Under the pieces are notes generated by a model. That model ran no database searches. It was not told where the DNA came from and saw only the letters and a program-made list of their open reading frames with translations. A stretch of DNA of 64,000 nucleotides from Haemaphysalis longicornis (taxonomy: Eukaryota > Arthropoda > Arachnida > Ixodida > Ixodidae): NCBI GenBank assembly GCA_013339765.2, contig CM023457.1:30114411-30178410 (forward strand), written 5' to 3'. This document shows, in pieces, positions 45,745-58,436 of the stretch. Each line of letters opens with the position of its first letter. Position 1 is the first letter of the stretch. A program made the position numbers and the translations under genes.

Positions 45745-46392
45745 GGACGCCCGCCACTATAAATGCTTGCCGGCGATAAACCATACCGGAAGAAAATGCG
45801 AAGGCGCCGTTGTAAAGGCGCCTCTATTACTCATACGAGAGTTTATTGCTAAGATTGGCTCTATGGTTCTGATATGCAGAATAGGAAATAGATGATAATA
45901 ATAACTTAGCAGGTGTGGTCAAAGCACAAGGTTGGATAAAAAATGGGTACCTTGTCCCACATATAAACACATTTCGAAGGTTATTAAGATGTGCTTGTCG
46001 AAGAAAATAAGCTGCTTGGTGATATTATCGTCGAAAATATGTAGTGCGCGATCGAGCTTTGGTCAATTAAAAAAAACGAACATAGCGTAGACACATACAC
46101 AAGGCAGTCAGCATCCGAATAAACAACATTTTGCCGCCGAAATACCAACCGGTGAAGAAGAGAAGGCTCACTGCTATAAATAACTGCACGTCACAAACCA
46201 TGCAAGAAAAAAATACCTGAGCACCTCCACAGCGGCGCCCCTCTAAATAACAGAAAGGTATATGGCAGAGAGAATGCTGTACTACGCGGTTCCGACAACT
46301 AGAAACGAAACACAATGGTAATATTACCGCATCTTGTGTGGTTAAGCACATAGAAGGAGATGAATATGGTATTTATAACTATATTGAGTCAT
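45745..46392. repeat. Degenerate ~415 bp satellite-like units
   Basis: Two units, with ATAAACCATACC at about 45776 and CAAACCATGCAAG at about 46195 (spacing about 418). GTGTGGTCAAAGCACA at 45912 has a weaker counterpart near 46337. The array is cut at 46393 by a TTAA insertion. Confidence 0.7.
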
Positions 46393-46396
46393 TTAA

Positions 46397-47208
46397 AAGG
46401 GCCACGACACAAAACACAAGATTTTTTCATTAAAAAAATTGCCTCGTTAGAATCATACTGACAGAATTTTTACCCCAAACGTCGCTCAAATAAGTTGTAA
46501 AATTAGGCAAAAAGGTAATGGCCATGCGACCCAGTAGATCATTTCCCGAAACAGAAACTCTGATGCCACAGCAGCCAGCTCTGCAATTTGCGGAGGCCAG
46601 CAAAGCAAACGCAACTTAGGCAGAGCTTATAAGATTGCCGAACGAGCTGTTTGCGCGTAAATTTCTGGCACATTCTTTTTAAAGTAGTAAGAATGGTGTG
46701 ACCAAGAGTGCAAGTTACAAAAGCACACGTAAACAGAGAAGTATTGATGCGTACTGCTGGAGGTACTGCGCGCACTATGATTGGTTTTGCTGCACAGCAC
46801 TACGGGGGACACTGCCCGATTGGCACAAGCAACTGTGTTTTACGTGACCCTATTTGTCGAGGAAGCACTATGCTTCTAGAAACAATTATTTTCTCCCAGA
46901 ACAAAAACAGCTCAGGTTTAAATACGGCCAAAAACAAACCGAACTCAGAAAATAGTTTGCCAATGTTGGGTGGCGCCATCTAGGTTCAGTAACATTAAAA
47001 AAGCCTTCGCATTTGGCTGCAGAGCGGCCGGTCCCTGCGATGTCTATGCAGACCACGAAAACACACGATTTAGCGGGGAAATCACAATTTTAACCTAGAT
47101 TGATTTTTTTCTCAGTGAATAAAGCATCGTTTGCATCCGGACAACCGCTGGGAGCACTACAGAACACGAAATCTTTCGAATCAAACAAACTTGCTTTTCA
47201 TGGCTCCT
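46397..47208. mobile_element. TTAA-flanked element with diverged ends
   Basis: TTAA lies at 46393-46396 and 47209-47212. The left end is AAGGGCCACGACACAAAAC; the right end, read inward, is AGGAGCCATGAAAAGC, an imperfect inverted match. The 812 bp interior has no transposase. It shares its right TTAA with the next element. Confidence 0.6.
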
Positions 47209-47212
47209 TTAA

Positions 47213-47806
47213 AGGAGTACTGACACGAAATTTTGGTGTTACGTTTTTTTCGCTGCTATGCCTGCCTACCAGCCTAATAATCATAGAATGACAGATAGGA
47301 CGCTCTAGCGCAGCGTAAACATCCATTTACAGAGTTGTTTATTTGTGTAAGTTTCGGTTTCGACAAAACGCACGCCGAGCGGCCGCCATGACAGGAGGTA
47401 TCACGTGACGTCACCATTCTTGCCGTATCGCTGCCCCTCTGGAAGCGTGCGCGAGCGAGCGCACGCGCGCGCCCAGACCGGCCGAGGTCTTCGCCGTCCC
47501 CACAGGCCCGGGCAGCATGACGTCAGTCCCAAAACCATGACGTGAACACACGTCCGAAGAGCGCGCGCAAACCACCGCCAGCGCGTCGGCTTCGCCACGG
47601 GGTCCCCGACGTCGCCAATTTGGGGCAAGTATAGATGATGTCATGTCGGTCCGATCTGGGCTTTCTCGTGCGGGCGAAGATTGAAATGGGTTTTACATAT
47701 GTTTCGCTGAAGGGAGGCTGTTGAAACTTGCTGGGAGATATCTCCTGATAAAAAGGAAGCGTTTAGCATAGTTATCTCAGCTTTGAAATTTCGTGTCAGT
47801 ACTCCT
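47213..47806. mobile_element. TTAA-flanked MITE (piggyBac-like ends)
   Basis: TTAA at 47209-47212 and 47807-47810. The ends are AGGAGTACTGACACGAAATT and its complement, perfect over at least 20 bases. 594 bp with a GC-rich centre and no coding domain. The ends resemble those at 34144-35287 (AGGGGCACTGACA), so both belong to one superfamily. Confidence 0.9.
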
Positions 47807-47810
47807 TTAA

Positions 47811-48443
47811 ACACATTTTTTAGATTACGACAGGGTGGTTGTCTATGCAAGCATGCTCGTTTTTTGGTATCGTAAAAATATGTGGCGTGCGAGTGTGCCT
47901 CTGTGTATTAAAAGAATGGCCGCCTATCCGGTCGTTTTACTGGAAAGGGCGAAATAAGATAGTCTCCTTGCGCCCGTGCCACGTGGATGCCTCTCTTCTC
48001 TTTTCCGCCACGACTCACGCCCTTCATGTTCCCATTGGTCGTCTTCAAGGATATTCTCTGTAGAGGTTTTCTGGCGTGAATTCAATTTTGCCGCTTCGCA
48101 CTCCTCGCGCCATCTACTGAACCTCTTCATAATGTTGAACTTTCTAACACGATCACAAAGGAAAGCAGCGAGCGCTTCAGTATTTCAATGTGAAAATCTG
48201 TTTTTCAAGGCGTACTTTTTATTTAAGGCAGCCGTATGCTTTCTTATCCACCAAAAAAAAAAAGCTAATGTCCAAGGTTGTACTGGTGCCTCACCTCAAA
48301 TATGCCGAATGTTTTCTTTATTCTTATCAATTAGCACAAGTATGAGAGTGGCCCCCAATTTTTGTAGTTTAGCAATGATTTACCTATATAGATATCTCGT
48401 TTTCGAAGTGACTAGCCGCAGTACAGATGATCTTCTTCTTGAT
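47811..48443. other. No gene seen
   Basis: Spacer without recognised coding or repeat content. Confidence 0.45.
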
Positions 48444-48665
48444 TGTAGGGTTTAACGCACCGACGCAACGCAGGCGATGAGGCACGCCGTAGTTGAGGGC
48501 TCCGGAGTAATTTTGACCACCTCGGGATTTTTATCGAGCGTTGAAATCTCGTACACACGGCCGTTTTTGCTTTTCGCCTCCATCAGAAAAGCGGCCGGGA
48601 ATCGAAAAGCGCGACCGCATGCTCAGCAGCGCAACGCCTTAGCCACTGAGCCACCGCGGCGGGTC
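48444..48665 (-). mobile_element. Ruka-type tRNA-derived SINE, uninterrupted
   Basis: On the minus strand it starts at the head (CGCGGTGGCTCAGTGGCTAA) at about 48665 and runs through a B-box-like TTTCGATTCCCGGCC and GAAAAGCAAAAACGGCC to GTTAAACCCTACAATC at 48444. At about 222 bp this is the ordinary length for the family. It is the empty-site reference for the 520 bp insert in the other two copies. Confidence 0.85.
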
Positions 48666-48699
48666 GCAGTATCGCTGAATCGAGAGACATAAAGACAGA

Positions 48700-49260
48700 C
48701 GTCCCTAGCAACATTTCGCTTCTAGCGTCTTTAAAAACGGAAGTTTACTACTATAAATTGACACGCTCACTCCTACACACCCAATTTCCTGTGAGCTCCA
48801 CAATGGCATCCCTGTTACTCGTAAAAGAGTTTATTTCTGTACGTTACGTGTGCGCGCTTCCACTACGCTGAATCGACGCTCTATGTTGAATTTAAATGTC
48901 GTGTGTGGTCACAGAACGTAAAATAAATCCTTGTCCAAACCCTACCTAGTTGCAATATATACCGGCGATACGTTGCTTGTCGAAATAACCATGCCTAATG
49001 TTGATATCATTAGCTAAATACTACCTCCAGCGGGCTTCCCACTATTTAAAAGGGAGAAACTAAAGCAAGCACATATACCTTTGGATCATCATTCAAATAA
49101 ACAACGTACCACCGCCAAGATATCATCCTCAGAAAAGATGCCCAGTGCTTTAAATTCTATACTGCTATAGACAATCGAAGAACAAAACGCCCGGCCGTCG
49201 CTCCCGCACGGCGGCCGTGTAATTCATAGAACAGTTTATGGCTCAAGTCAGCTATTGGCG
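48700..49260. repeat. Diverged ~415 bp satellite-like unit
   Basis: Weak copies of the array phrases: ACTACTATAAATTGACACG at about 48748, GTGTGTGGTCACAG at 48901, TAGACAATCGAAGAACAAA at about 49169. More decayed than the units at 43 and 61 kb. Confidence 0.5.
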
Positions 49261-49413
49261 GTGAGATGTTTGAGTGGCGCCCCCTGGCTCTGACGTCGGC
49301 TTAGGGACTCCCGCCGCTGTCGTCTGCTACACTCCGCTTGTGAGAGGCAGCAGTGCCTGCGCTAGAAATCCCCCGCTTTGATGCTTTAGTGCATTGGAAA
49401 GCGTATTTCTAGC

Positions 49414-52400
49414 AATAGACCTTATGCGAAATTGCTTGGTGATCTAGCAACACTGATGTAAACGAGACCGTCGGCCATATTGGTACGGGCGCCGATCGGG
49501 AAGTCTCGTATTGTTTACTGTGGAATAGTAGGTGACGGTAACGCGGTATGGCTCAAACTGGACGGCGTTTTCTGGCTCCCGACCGCGGATTGTGGACGAA
49601 GGACTTGTCTGCGCTGCCGACTGACTGTGTCTGAAGACTCATACTACTCGGGGTGCCGCGCCAAAGACCCATCCGAGCGGCAGCGGAGCAGGGCATGCCG
49701 CCTAGCCACCGAGGCGCATTGCTCGCCTTCATCGGTGCGGACAAACACGCGCGACTCGCAGTAAGTAAAACCTTGTTTGTTTTTTACGTGACGCGAGTTA
49801 ACCGGTATGAGCATTTGTATAGCACTTTGTTCACCGTTGTTTACCGTGCAAATGCGTACTGGCGACCCTGTGGCAGTAACCCTGAAAGAGGAAAGCGACA
49901 ATCGCCAGACCGTACCGCTAGTGGGTGGATTAGGTATTTTCAAATGCTGTACATCGAATTTGCGGGATTATTTTTGGCGAAGATGTTTACGGAAAGGTTG
50001 CGGCCGTTTTCCGTGACGGTCGTCCGCCCGCGCGTTTGTCGCAAAGCAATCGCGCTTTGCGGCGAAGTCAACTACAAAAGCGCACATACGCCTTGAATTT
50101 TCTTTTTTGTGTGTTTTCATTATTTATTGCGCATGTTCTGCCACAAAAATCTATTTGTGTGTCTTTCTTCTCCTTTTTTGGCGGTGGGGTGGTTGTGTTT
50201 GTTTCTAAAGCGCATGTTTTTGATGTGCACGAATTGATAATACAGTAAAACCACGTTAGCTCGAACTCACTGAACTAGAAGATTTTTTTAATTCGATGGG
50301 TCATCGATATAGCCAGAATGTTTACCTATTTATCTCAAAAGGTTCTGGAAGTGAGTTCCAGATAATCATATTATTGCTTGCTTAAGTTATGACGAACACG
50401 ATTATGCGGGTACTGGTATCATTACCCACGGTGAGGTTTATAAATGTTAAACTTCCTTCTCTTGAAAATGCATTAACAAAGCATGCAGAGATACTTGCAC
50501 GCTCGAACTTGACGAACAATTTTGACATCATTGCTGTTTGAGGTGTAGATTATTGCCCTTGCAACAGTGTTAAGCAAGACACAAAATCTGGTCATTTTGA
50601 GTCTGTTCCTTGCAACCACTGTTTTCTGCTCGGTCCCTTTACCATAAACTGTAGCGGACTAGTCCTGTTCTTCCCTGAGTGCTATTTACTGTTACTCTCT
50701 CTGTTCTTGCAGGCTGGGCCTCATCCATGTGCTCAGCAGCTGCTTTCGCCCCCAGAAGAAAAGTGGCCGGCCCTATGTTGTGTGCCTCACGTTTGAGATG
50801 GACAGTGGGGCGATGTTGAGGCAGCGTGCGATTGCCCGGCGGGTTGCAGTGGAGCATGGAGTCACATCCTGACTGCTGTGCACCTACTCGCCCTCTTGCA
50901 AGCCGAAGGTTTTAAGAGGTGCCACCGGAGCTTGCGTGCACTGAGCTGCCACAACAGTGGCGACGTCCGAGACAGCAGGGCATCAAGCCAGCGAGTGTCC
51001 AAGACATTGACTGGAGAAGCCCGTGAGAAAATGGCCCCTCCCTTCCCTTGCCAATGCGTCTGTTCGATGCACGTCGAGTACAGGAGCAATGCGAGCAGCA
51101 ACAAAGTGCCATGCAGGCGCTTGGGAGAAAACTTGGTCGCCTTGGGAATGGTTTTTTTGCCCCAGTTGTGCTGGCCTCACCCCCCACAGTGACAGAAACA
51201 AGGACTGGCATGTCACCTGAAGGGTCACCTATGAGCTACCAGCAAGCATTCATGCCACATTTCGCCGTGGTCATCTCGCGAGCACGCAGAGGCTGGGCAA
51301 AGTCGTGTTTACTAGACCGCGCCATGCAGGGGTGCGCGAATGCTTCCCTTTGTTCCATTTATATCCACAGTTTGCTATACTGCACGCGCTATAAATCAGC
51401 GAAGTAGTTTAATTTACTGGGATTTTCACTGTGGATACAAAAAATGCAAAAGCACCCAACTGATGCGTGGCGGCCTGATGCAACTCTGGCCGTTTTTTTT
51501 TTTTGAATAAAACTGATCCTGATTCATATCCTGATTTCTTTTCATCGACACCGACCATCTTTCCCCGACGGGACCATGCCTTAAAAGTGACACGTGTGAA
51601 ATGCCACACTTCCAAATATTCACAATCGTTCATACCTCGCACAATTGTGGATTGGAATGCCCTACCATCTCACATTGTAAATTTTACAGATACGACCAAA
51701 TTACAAGAACTTTTACACACTTACTTCATGTGTTAACTTTACTAAATTGTGCTTTTATAGGTTCTTGAGTTCTTTCAAGATTTTTTTGTTTGTTTTCCGT
51801 CTTTCTTGCATTCTTTTTTTTCCCTCACACCCACTTGTATTTATTTGTTTGCCTAATAACGTGCTGCTAGTACTCTTTTTTTTCGTTCTCAATGTATCCT
51901 GCCCCCTATGTAATACCCTCCTAGTGAGGGCCTTTAGGGGTATTTTTGAATAAATAAATAAAAATAAATAAAAACTTGAAAATTGTCTCAGCTACCTACA
52001 TCAATGGCCACTATCATTACGTCGGAGGTATGCATGCAGCATGTGACAAACTAGAGGAGTGAGTGTGTATTTTAGTCGCAAAATATTCGACAGTAAATCC
52101 ATCGTGGCTGAAATGACAATAGGCACCAAGTTAACTAGACGTAACAACAAAACTTTCAGCCCGGCAAATCGGGAACCAAGTGCAAAAGCACGAATGTTCC
52201 ACCGTTAGATCATCATAAAACAGTGTACGCCACTTCTGCAACGACACGCGGCTAAATGCAACGTAAAAGAAAACCAACAACACACTCCCATACCGTGCGC
52301 GCCCGCCATAGAGGAAATTTTCAACCGCGCTGTGACGGCGTAGTGCGGCAAGAAAAGTTTGCTTACAGCCCTAGGTAAGGTAAAGGCTCGTGTAGGGGCT

Positions 52401-52938
52401 AAGCGGTATCATTTAACAATGAAATGAAGCGGGCGCAGAGCCACAGGAACGAGCAAAGAAACAGCCTAATTTTGGCAACGTGTGGTACTATTTTCCCGGT
52501 CGAGCGCCGCTGTCAGTCGCATGAATAGGATGGCGCACGCTCAGGCTTCATTTAGAATACAAAGGCTGGACCACAGAACTCCAACGCAGCTGTATTTTTC
52601 ATCCGGACAGCAACTACGGAATCCCGCGCTTAGCGAACCAACGACAAATTTTCGCTCCCAGCGCACCGCGCCCAGCGTGTCACAAGTTCGCGTCAGAAAG
52701 TTCGTTCAAAAGCGTGGAAATTCAAGTACCTTTCCTCCATTTGGACCGGTATTTCCGCATTGCGTGCACTGCGGCACGAAGCAATGCTCCGGCATTGTAG
52801 CCCATCACCAAGAGCGGTCAATGCCCGCCTTCTATGTTTTGCCAATTCGTTTCGGTTAAAAACGACCGTACCAAAATGACGGACCTAGTTACCGGAGTCG
52901 ACGTGAGATGGCGGGGCGCATTTTGCATAGGGTCTATT
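49414..52938. mobile_element. Possible 3.5 kb TIR-bounded DNA transposon
   Basis: The left end is AATAGACCTTATGCGAAATT. The right end, read inward, is AATAGACCCTATGCAAAATG. Similarity continues inward with gaps to a shared TTGGTACGG block about 60-80 bases in. No matching target duplication was found. No transposase was recognised, although short open frames occur at 49480-49764 and 50862-51211. A CR1-like retroelement tail (51480-51976) is nested inside. If real, it is a decayed or non-autonomous element of unknown superfamily. Confidence 0.5.
51480..51976 (+). mobile_element. 3' end of a CR1/Jockey-like non-LTR element
   Basis: The open frame at 51503-51736 contains SQSFIPRTIVDWNALPSHIV and a TTKLQELLHTYF end. 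This is the SFFPRTIxxWNxLPxxVV segment and final helix found at the C-terminus of many CR1, L2 and Jockey-like polymerases. An A/T-rich untranslated region and an (AATAA)n tail end at about 51976. Everything upstream of this C-terminus is missing, a typical 5' truncation. Confidence 0.72.
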
Positions 52939-55900
52939 CAGTAATTTTTGCCGGCTTCTGACACATCTGAATAATTTCAAGCTGTATCCCCCGCAAGTTT
53001 GCAACACACGAAGAGAGAGACAACAACTTTCTTCAGAGCATCGGTCAGAAGACGGTGTGTAACTCGTCCTTTCTAGCTTATTCGTGAAATTCAGCGCTCA
53101 GAGCTCCTCGATAAGTATTCAAAATGCGTAGGCTTCCCAACAGTATTTTTGAGATGCTCTTATGAAGACTCAACAGTCCACTGCTATGCGTACCAAGCAG
53201 CGCGCCCCTACACGCGCATCGCACAGCAGGAAATAAGGCGGCTGGCTTCTATTTCTTTCGTTGTTGTTGACTTGTATAAGATGAATGTGTTTTTTTTTTG
53301 TGCCCAACGCACTAATTTTTCTGAACCGTCACAAACGTCTTGTTAGTAGGTTTGGGGATGTTTGGGACGCTCGCAAAGGTTTTGTGAATACTTTGTTCAG
53401 TCTATACGGCATACATTCCCTTCTTCACAAATTGGCTTTAGTTATGGCTGCGTGCGAAAAGGTGAATATCCGCAGCGTGCATTGTTTATTCTCATGCAAA
53501 TACAATGAGAAGACTTGTGCTACGCCGCCACGATCGCGCCTCAGACAGCGTTGTCCAGAGTAGCCGAAGGCGGCTTTTGTGTTCCGAATTTCTATCGTAA
53601 CCATCGTTATCATATCGAATCGACTCTCTAACCTGAGCAGTTAAGACATAGTTACGGTGTTGAAGGCTTGATATAGTCGCTAACGGATGCAATAAACAGT
53701 ATACGTGCATATATAACAAAAAATTTCAAGCCGCTCTTTATTGTTTTCCAACTTTTATTTCCAGGCGTAAAGAACAAAGTTACTCTTACTCTCTTGTCCT
53801 GGACTGAGGACCCGGCCCACTAATCATCTCAATTTTACGGTTAAATAAAGTTTCCTCCTCCTCCTCCTCCTCCTATTGATTGCAGCTTTCCTGTAACGCA
53901 TATCTGAATATTGAGAAGATATGGCTGTGGAAAATGTAACCAAATATCCCTCCAGCTCTGAACAAACATAGTGTTTCTGTATTTTTACCGTAGACGTGGC
54001 TCGTTTTGCTCAATAAACCTCCATACTGGTTAGAAGCCTGTATAAAACCAACACGCGCCTATACACACAGTGGGTTTTTTGGAACTCTACCTACAGTTCT
54101 TGCGGACCATAGTGCATGTCAGCACACTTTCATGCCATGACAACGTAAACTGATTTGATACAATACTTTCGAGCGTCCGTCAAGGTTGCAAAAACTGATT
54201 TACCTTACATACGATTACCGGGACTCGAAATGTCTTCTGCCAAAGCCGACAGCCTCGAAGGCCTGTAATTTGTTTTGGTCTTGTAAATTCCCCGTTCTCG
54301 CCTACTAGCAGCCGGCTGTTCGCTTTATTCGAAATATTGCTTAACAGGAATCCGACGCCTAGCTCCGACTTTTTGCGCTGCGCACAAGACCGGCTTCGCA
54401 AAGAATGGGGCGACGCCGGCAATGTTTCTTCCGCAGCGGTGTCGAAAACTATACGTTAAATCACGCCTTGAGCTAGTGTAGGTGCTTTTAGTCTATTCTT
54501 ATGACAAAAAGTTAAGCACACACAAAATGTGGGTCGGACAAGCCTCAGACGTCAACCGAGCGCAAAGAAACAGCAGGGAGAGCGAGCCCGAGTGAAGCAG
54601 ACGACAAATGCGAGAATCCCTAAGCCGACGTCACGGAGGCGCGCTCCGCAGCACCGCCCGTGGTCGCGCTCACCGCCAATACGCCTCGAGCGCGGCCTGC
54701 AGGGGTGCCACTGAAATCCGCCTAGCGGCCCGTTTCGAAAGCAGCCGCGGGAATCTCCGTCCCGCTCCCCATTGTCGCCGCTGCTTTTGCGGCACGTTCC
54801 CGACTGAGATTTACCGTATGCGGGCGTGGGAAAACCATGTTTATGTGGAGCAGTCACTCTGTTCGCGCAATGAGGTGTATTTACGACAGTGTAAATGTTT
54901 CTGACACGATCTTAGTGTGGTAAATTCGGTGTGTGTAAGCGCCAGGTGTGTCACAGACCAGCGTCGCGGAACCGGTGTATGCACGGAGCTGATGGTAGTT
55001 ACAATGTCCTGAAATTTACTAGCAGTGTCTCCGTAACCCCCGTTTCCTCAGATGTTCATTCTACGGCAATACACACGATGTAAATCGGTTTTGTGCGCTT
55101 ACATAATCAGCGGAGCACTCATACCTGATAACGCCAGCTACTTTTGCCAATATGATACCTCAGATATTGATCACCACCATTTACAAGCCAGTATGTGCTA
55201 ATTTCGGGAATATTAAACGAAAGTACGATGGATAATGCAGAATTGTACTCGGGGATCGGCACACGACAAAGAGTTGTCTTGTCGTGAGGTGAGCTCCCGC
55301 AAACATTCACCTGCTCCATATATACTCTGCGAGCAGCGCGCAGACGGGATTGGAATATAATCCACGTCCGTGACTGAACGCTTCTTCGAAATATCGTCAT
55401 AAGGCACAGGGAGCCTGCACAATAAAGCCGAAACTGGAATCAGAGGGCCTTGTCACATACGGCACTCTTCCAACGACACCTTTCATCGCCTGTGAACTGC
55501 GTACCCTTTACACTTCCAAAAATGCGTCCACCGGACGATTAGCTGTTCGTTGAAGTTCAAAAACAAACGGAAAGTGAACGCGAGCTTTGTGTGTGTGATT
55601 ACTACAAAGTTCATTGCTTGATTTCGTTCCGCGTATGTACACGGCGTCCCCTATCGTCTCCCTCCCCTTCCGCTTATGTCTCGCAAAATAGCGGTGCATT
55701 TCGCGTACATGGTTGAAGTTTCGACGAATGTCTTTAGCATGTCCGAAGCTGCACGGGGTTTTTTTTTCATTTCCGTTAAAGCTATTCTGTTTCTTCCGGA
55801 CTTTCACAGCATTTATTCTTCCGTGTTTCATTACCTACACTTGATAGGCGTGTGTGGGCACACAATTAACGACGCACAGCCTTCGAATATACTTAACATT

Positions 55901-56559
55901 TTCCAATGATTTATATTCTCATACAGGCATGAGTAATTGTCCGAGATTGGGTAATCACATACTCACAAACATTTTTTGCGACGTATATTTTCGAAACGAA
56001 GCCGCATTCGTTGGCCACGCACAAAACCAAGCTAACCACGCACTGTGCCAGTGTCAGGTCTAAAGGAGGCTACAGTAGAATTCATTTGTTCCTGGCGTAT
56101 TTGGGGGTGACACGGGTGGTATACTGCTAGAGTAACGACGCCCGGTAGACCGGCGACGAAGCCTGCAGAACCACGTCCCCGGGTAGCCCTTGCAGGCGGT
56201 CGCGTACTCTACGAAGACGCAGCTGCTTTTTAAGTGACCCAAACGTACTCTTTGATTATACACGTCACCATAACAAGTTTTTTTTAGAGCGCGGAAAGGC
56301 GAAAAGAAGCGAAACAGACCCAAAGCACAGCACGAGCCCCTATCAGCCACGCAGCGCACATACCGTCAACGCCGCGGAGAAGCGGCGGCAGGCGGCGCAG
56401 CGATCGCGAAGCTCGAGGCGGATACTTCTTTCATGCACAGAATCAAAAATTGAAGGTACGTTAACATTGCACGTGTAGACAAAACACATCTGCGCCAAAT
56501 AAATTGACACAGTAGCCCAAGTTTTGCACAATTTTATATTTTCCCCGGTTGCTTGAAGA
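52939..56559. other. No gene seen; one retroelement tail
   Basis: Spacer with GC-rich patches (54520-54860 and 56130-56420) but no recognised domain or exon. A likely retroelement end with AATAAAG and (TCC)n lies at 53847-53875. Confidence 0.45.
53847..53875 (+). repeat. AATAAAG plus (TCC)n, likely retroelement tail
   Basis: Same organisation as the ends at 11718-11744 and 37743-37768: a polyadenylation-like signal followed directly by a pyrimidine microsatellite. No coding remnant recognised upstream. Confidence 0.5.
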
Positions 56560-57500
56560 AGCAAACATGCTTCATGTTTATATTGTTACGTGGCCGCATC
56601 GTAAAACCATTAAACGCCCGAGAGTATCTCGGTCAATTTATATAAAGCGGAAACAAACTTCCATCCCTCAGAATCACCTTCCTGATCAACAACGTTCTGG
56701 CATCCAAATATTAACCTCAGAAAAATTCGAGGCTCACTGCTATAAATTCTTGCAAGCCATAGACCATACGAGAACCACACACCCGGCCCCCCTCCGCTAC
56801 GGATCCCCTGTGGCTGATCAAGAATATTTTTGTAGCGCTTATCTATACTTTTACAATATGTAGTATCCAAACCTAATGTAAATTACTTATCATGTAAGGT
56901 CAAAATATATCGGTGGAGAAAAAATCGCTATTCCGCCGTTAATAGAGAGTTTAGCAGTTGGTCCGTTCCGTTCGTTACGTTGTTACCGGGTAGCCGGGAC
57001 CGGTCTGCGCCTGCGCGCGCGGAAGGGCGAGGAGGAAGGGCGAGGACGCGCGGACATGGCGAAGGCAGGCCGGCGGAACTAATCCCCCTACCGTGACGAA
57101 TGCCCAAGTGCCCAGACGGGTCCGGGTCAACACGCTAGCAACGTACGCGACCGAACGGATGGACTGCTAAAACTCTCTAATGTTTCATATTTATGTAATG
57201 GTTACGTCACTTGTCAAGCTTATTAGCGTCGCGTTGATATTAGAATCAAAATGTCTGCCGGGCTAAGGTACCTCTGTAAATTTACAAGCGCAAAAATACA
57301 GCAAACACATGTAGTACAGGATAACTATAGGTATAGGTATAAACAACTACCCGCCACCCAGGTATCAACCAGTCAAATAAAAGCGGAGTACTGTTACAAA
57401 TTTTTGGCCATCATAAACCATACGAGTAAAACGCACGGGCGCCGCTTCAGCACAGTGCCACTGTAGCTCATAAAAGAGTTTATGGCTTTGGGATAGCAAT
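56560..57500. repeat. Degenerate ~415 bp satellite-like units
   Basis: CTCACTGCTATAAATTCTTG and CATAGACCATACGAG are at about 56733-56770. A second set, CATAAACCATACGAGTAAAA, is at about 57414. The spacing of about 656 bases suggests extra sequence inserted between units. Confidence 0.6.
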
Positions 57501-57666
57501 AGGCGGTATTCAATGAAAATTTTAGCGGGCCATTTCTCCGCCTGGCAACACTGAAAACCGCCATGTCGGTAACCACCCTGCCAGCGCATGCGCTTTGCGC
57601 CCGCATCTAGAAGAAAAAAAAATACCAGCGTAAATCGTCTGCTGCGTTCCAGCCCGATTATCGGTA

Positions 57667-57732
57667 GTGGCGTAAACAGATATAATCTTATCTGTTTACG
57701 CCACCACTTAATATAACAGATTAAGTGGTGGC
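57667..57732. repeat. Two overlapping, mutually exclusive hairpins
   Basis: Hairpin 1: GTGGCGTAAACAGATA (57667-57682) pairs perfectly with 57689-57704, loop TAATCT. Hairpin 2: GCCACCACTTA (57700-57710) pairs perfectly with 57722-57732. The CCAC at 57701-57704 is needed by both stems. Confidence 0.8.
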
Positions 57733-58386
57733 GCTCTATACCTACCCTCGAGCACTTAGAATCCACGGAGGATGAAACCGCGGCTGCGAACGGCGTGTAT
57801 AGGCAGCATACGTCCGACGCTGCAGTTGGCTGCCGCCGCGGATGTCGACGCAAGTGCACCCGCACCGCACACACGACTTTAGGTCTGGTAAATGCCCCCT
57901 AATATGTACGTGGTTGAGTACAAAAACCGAATAATGTCTTTGGAGAAATGGTTCACGCGTACACCGATTTAGCGCCAGCTTTCTCGCGGGTTAAATGTTT
58001 CACACTCAGCAAAACAACTCACATCTGACGTTAGAGCGCGGCGGCTGGCAATCAGCTGATCTGCGGCGGCTACTTCATACACGTCTGACGATAGGTAGAT
58101 CGTACTGTGCGGCACTCAACAGCACTTGGCGCCGAGGTATTACTTTGCGTTCAGTGGGCAACAATTTGCAAATGATGCAGGTCCTGCTGTCAAACGGACC
58201 AAGGCGCTCACGTTCAAACCTTTGTGCCACGACAGACCCGCAGTCTCTCGTAGGTGTTCCCGGAGGCTGGGGTTGAATTGCAGATAAGGTTGTCACACTC
58301 ATGAACGGAATCATGACTTTTCGCGTAACCAACGCTATCACGGTACAACTGACTATCAAATCAATAGCACACGCCTTGCACGGAAA

Positions 58387-58436
58387 CACGAGGTCACGTC
58401 GCTCCCCGCGGCACGAGGTCACGTCGCTCCCCGCGG
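58387..58436. repeat. 25 bp perfect tandem duplication
   Basis: Two identical 25 bp units starting CACGAGGTCACGTCG, at 58387 and 58412. Confidence 0.9.

Noticed and set aside
49644..49790. Possible THAP-type exon of a P-like element inside 49414-52938
   Set aside because: A GTAAGT donor-like site is present near 49760, but the C2CH spacing of a THAP domain could not be found in any frame.
50244..50290. Possible pogo-type TIR (CAGTAAAACCACGTTAGCTC) next to TA
   Set aside because: No complementary partner end was found in the following few kilobases, so no element could be bounded.
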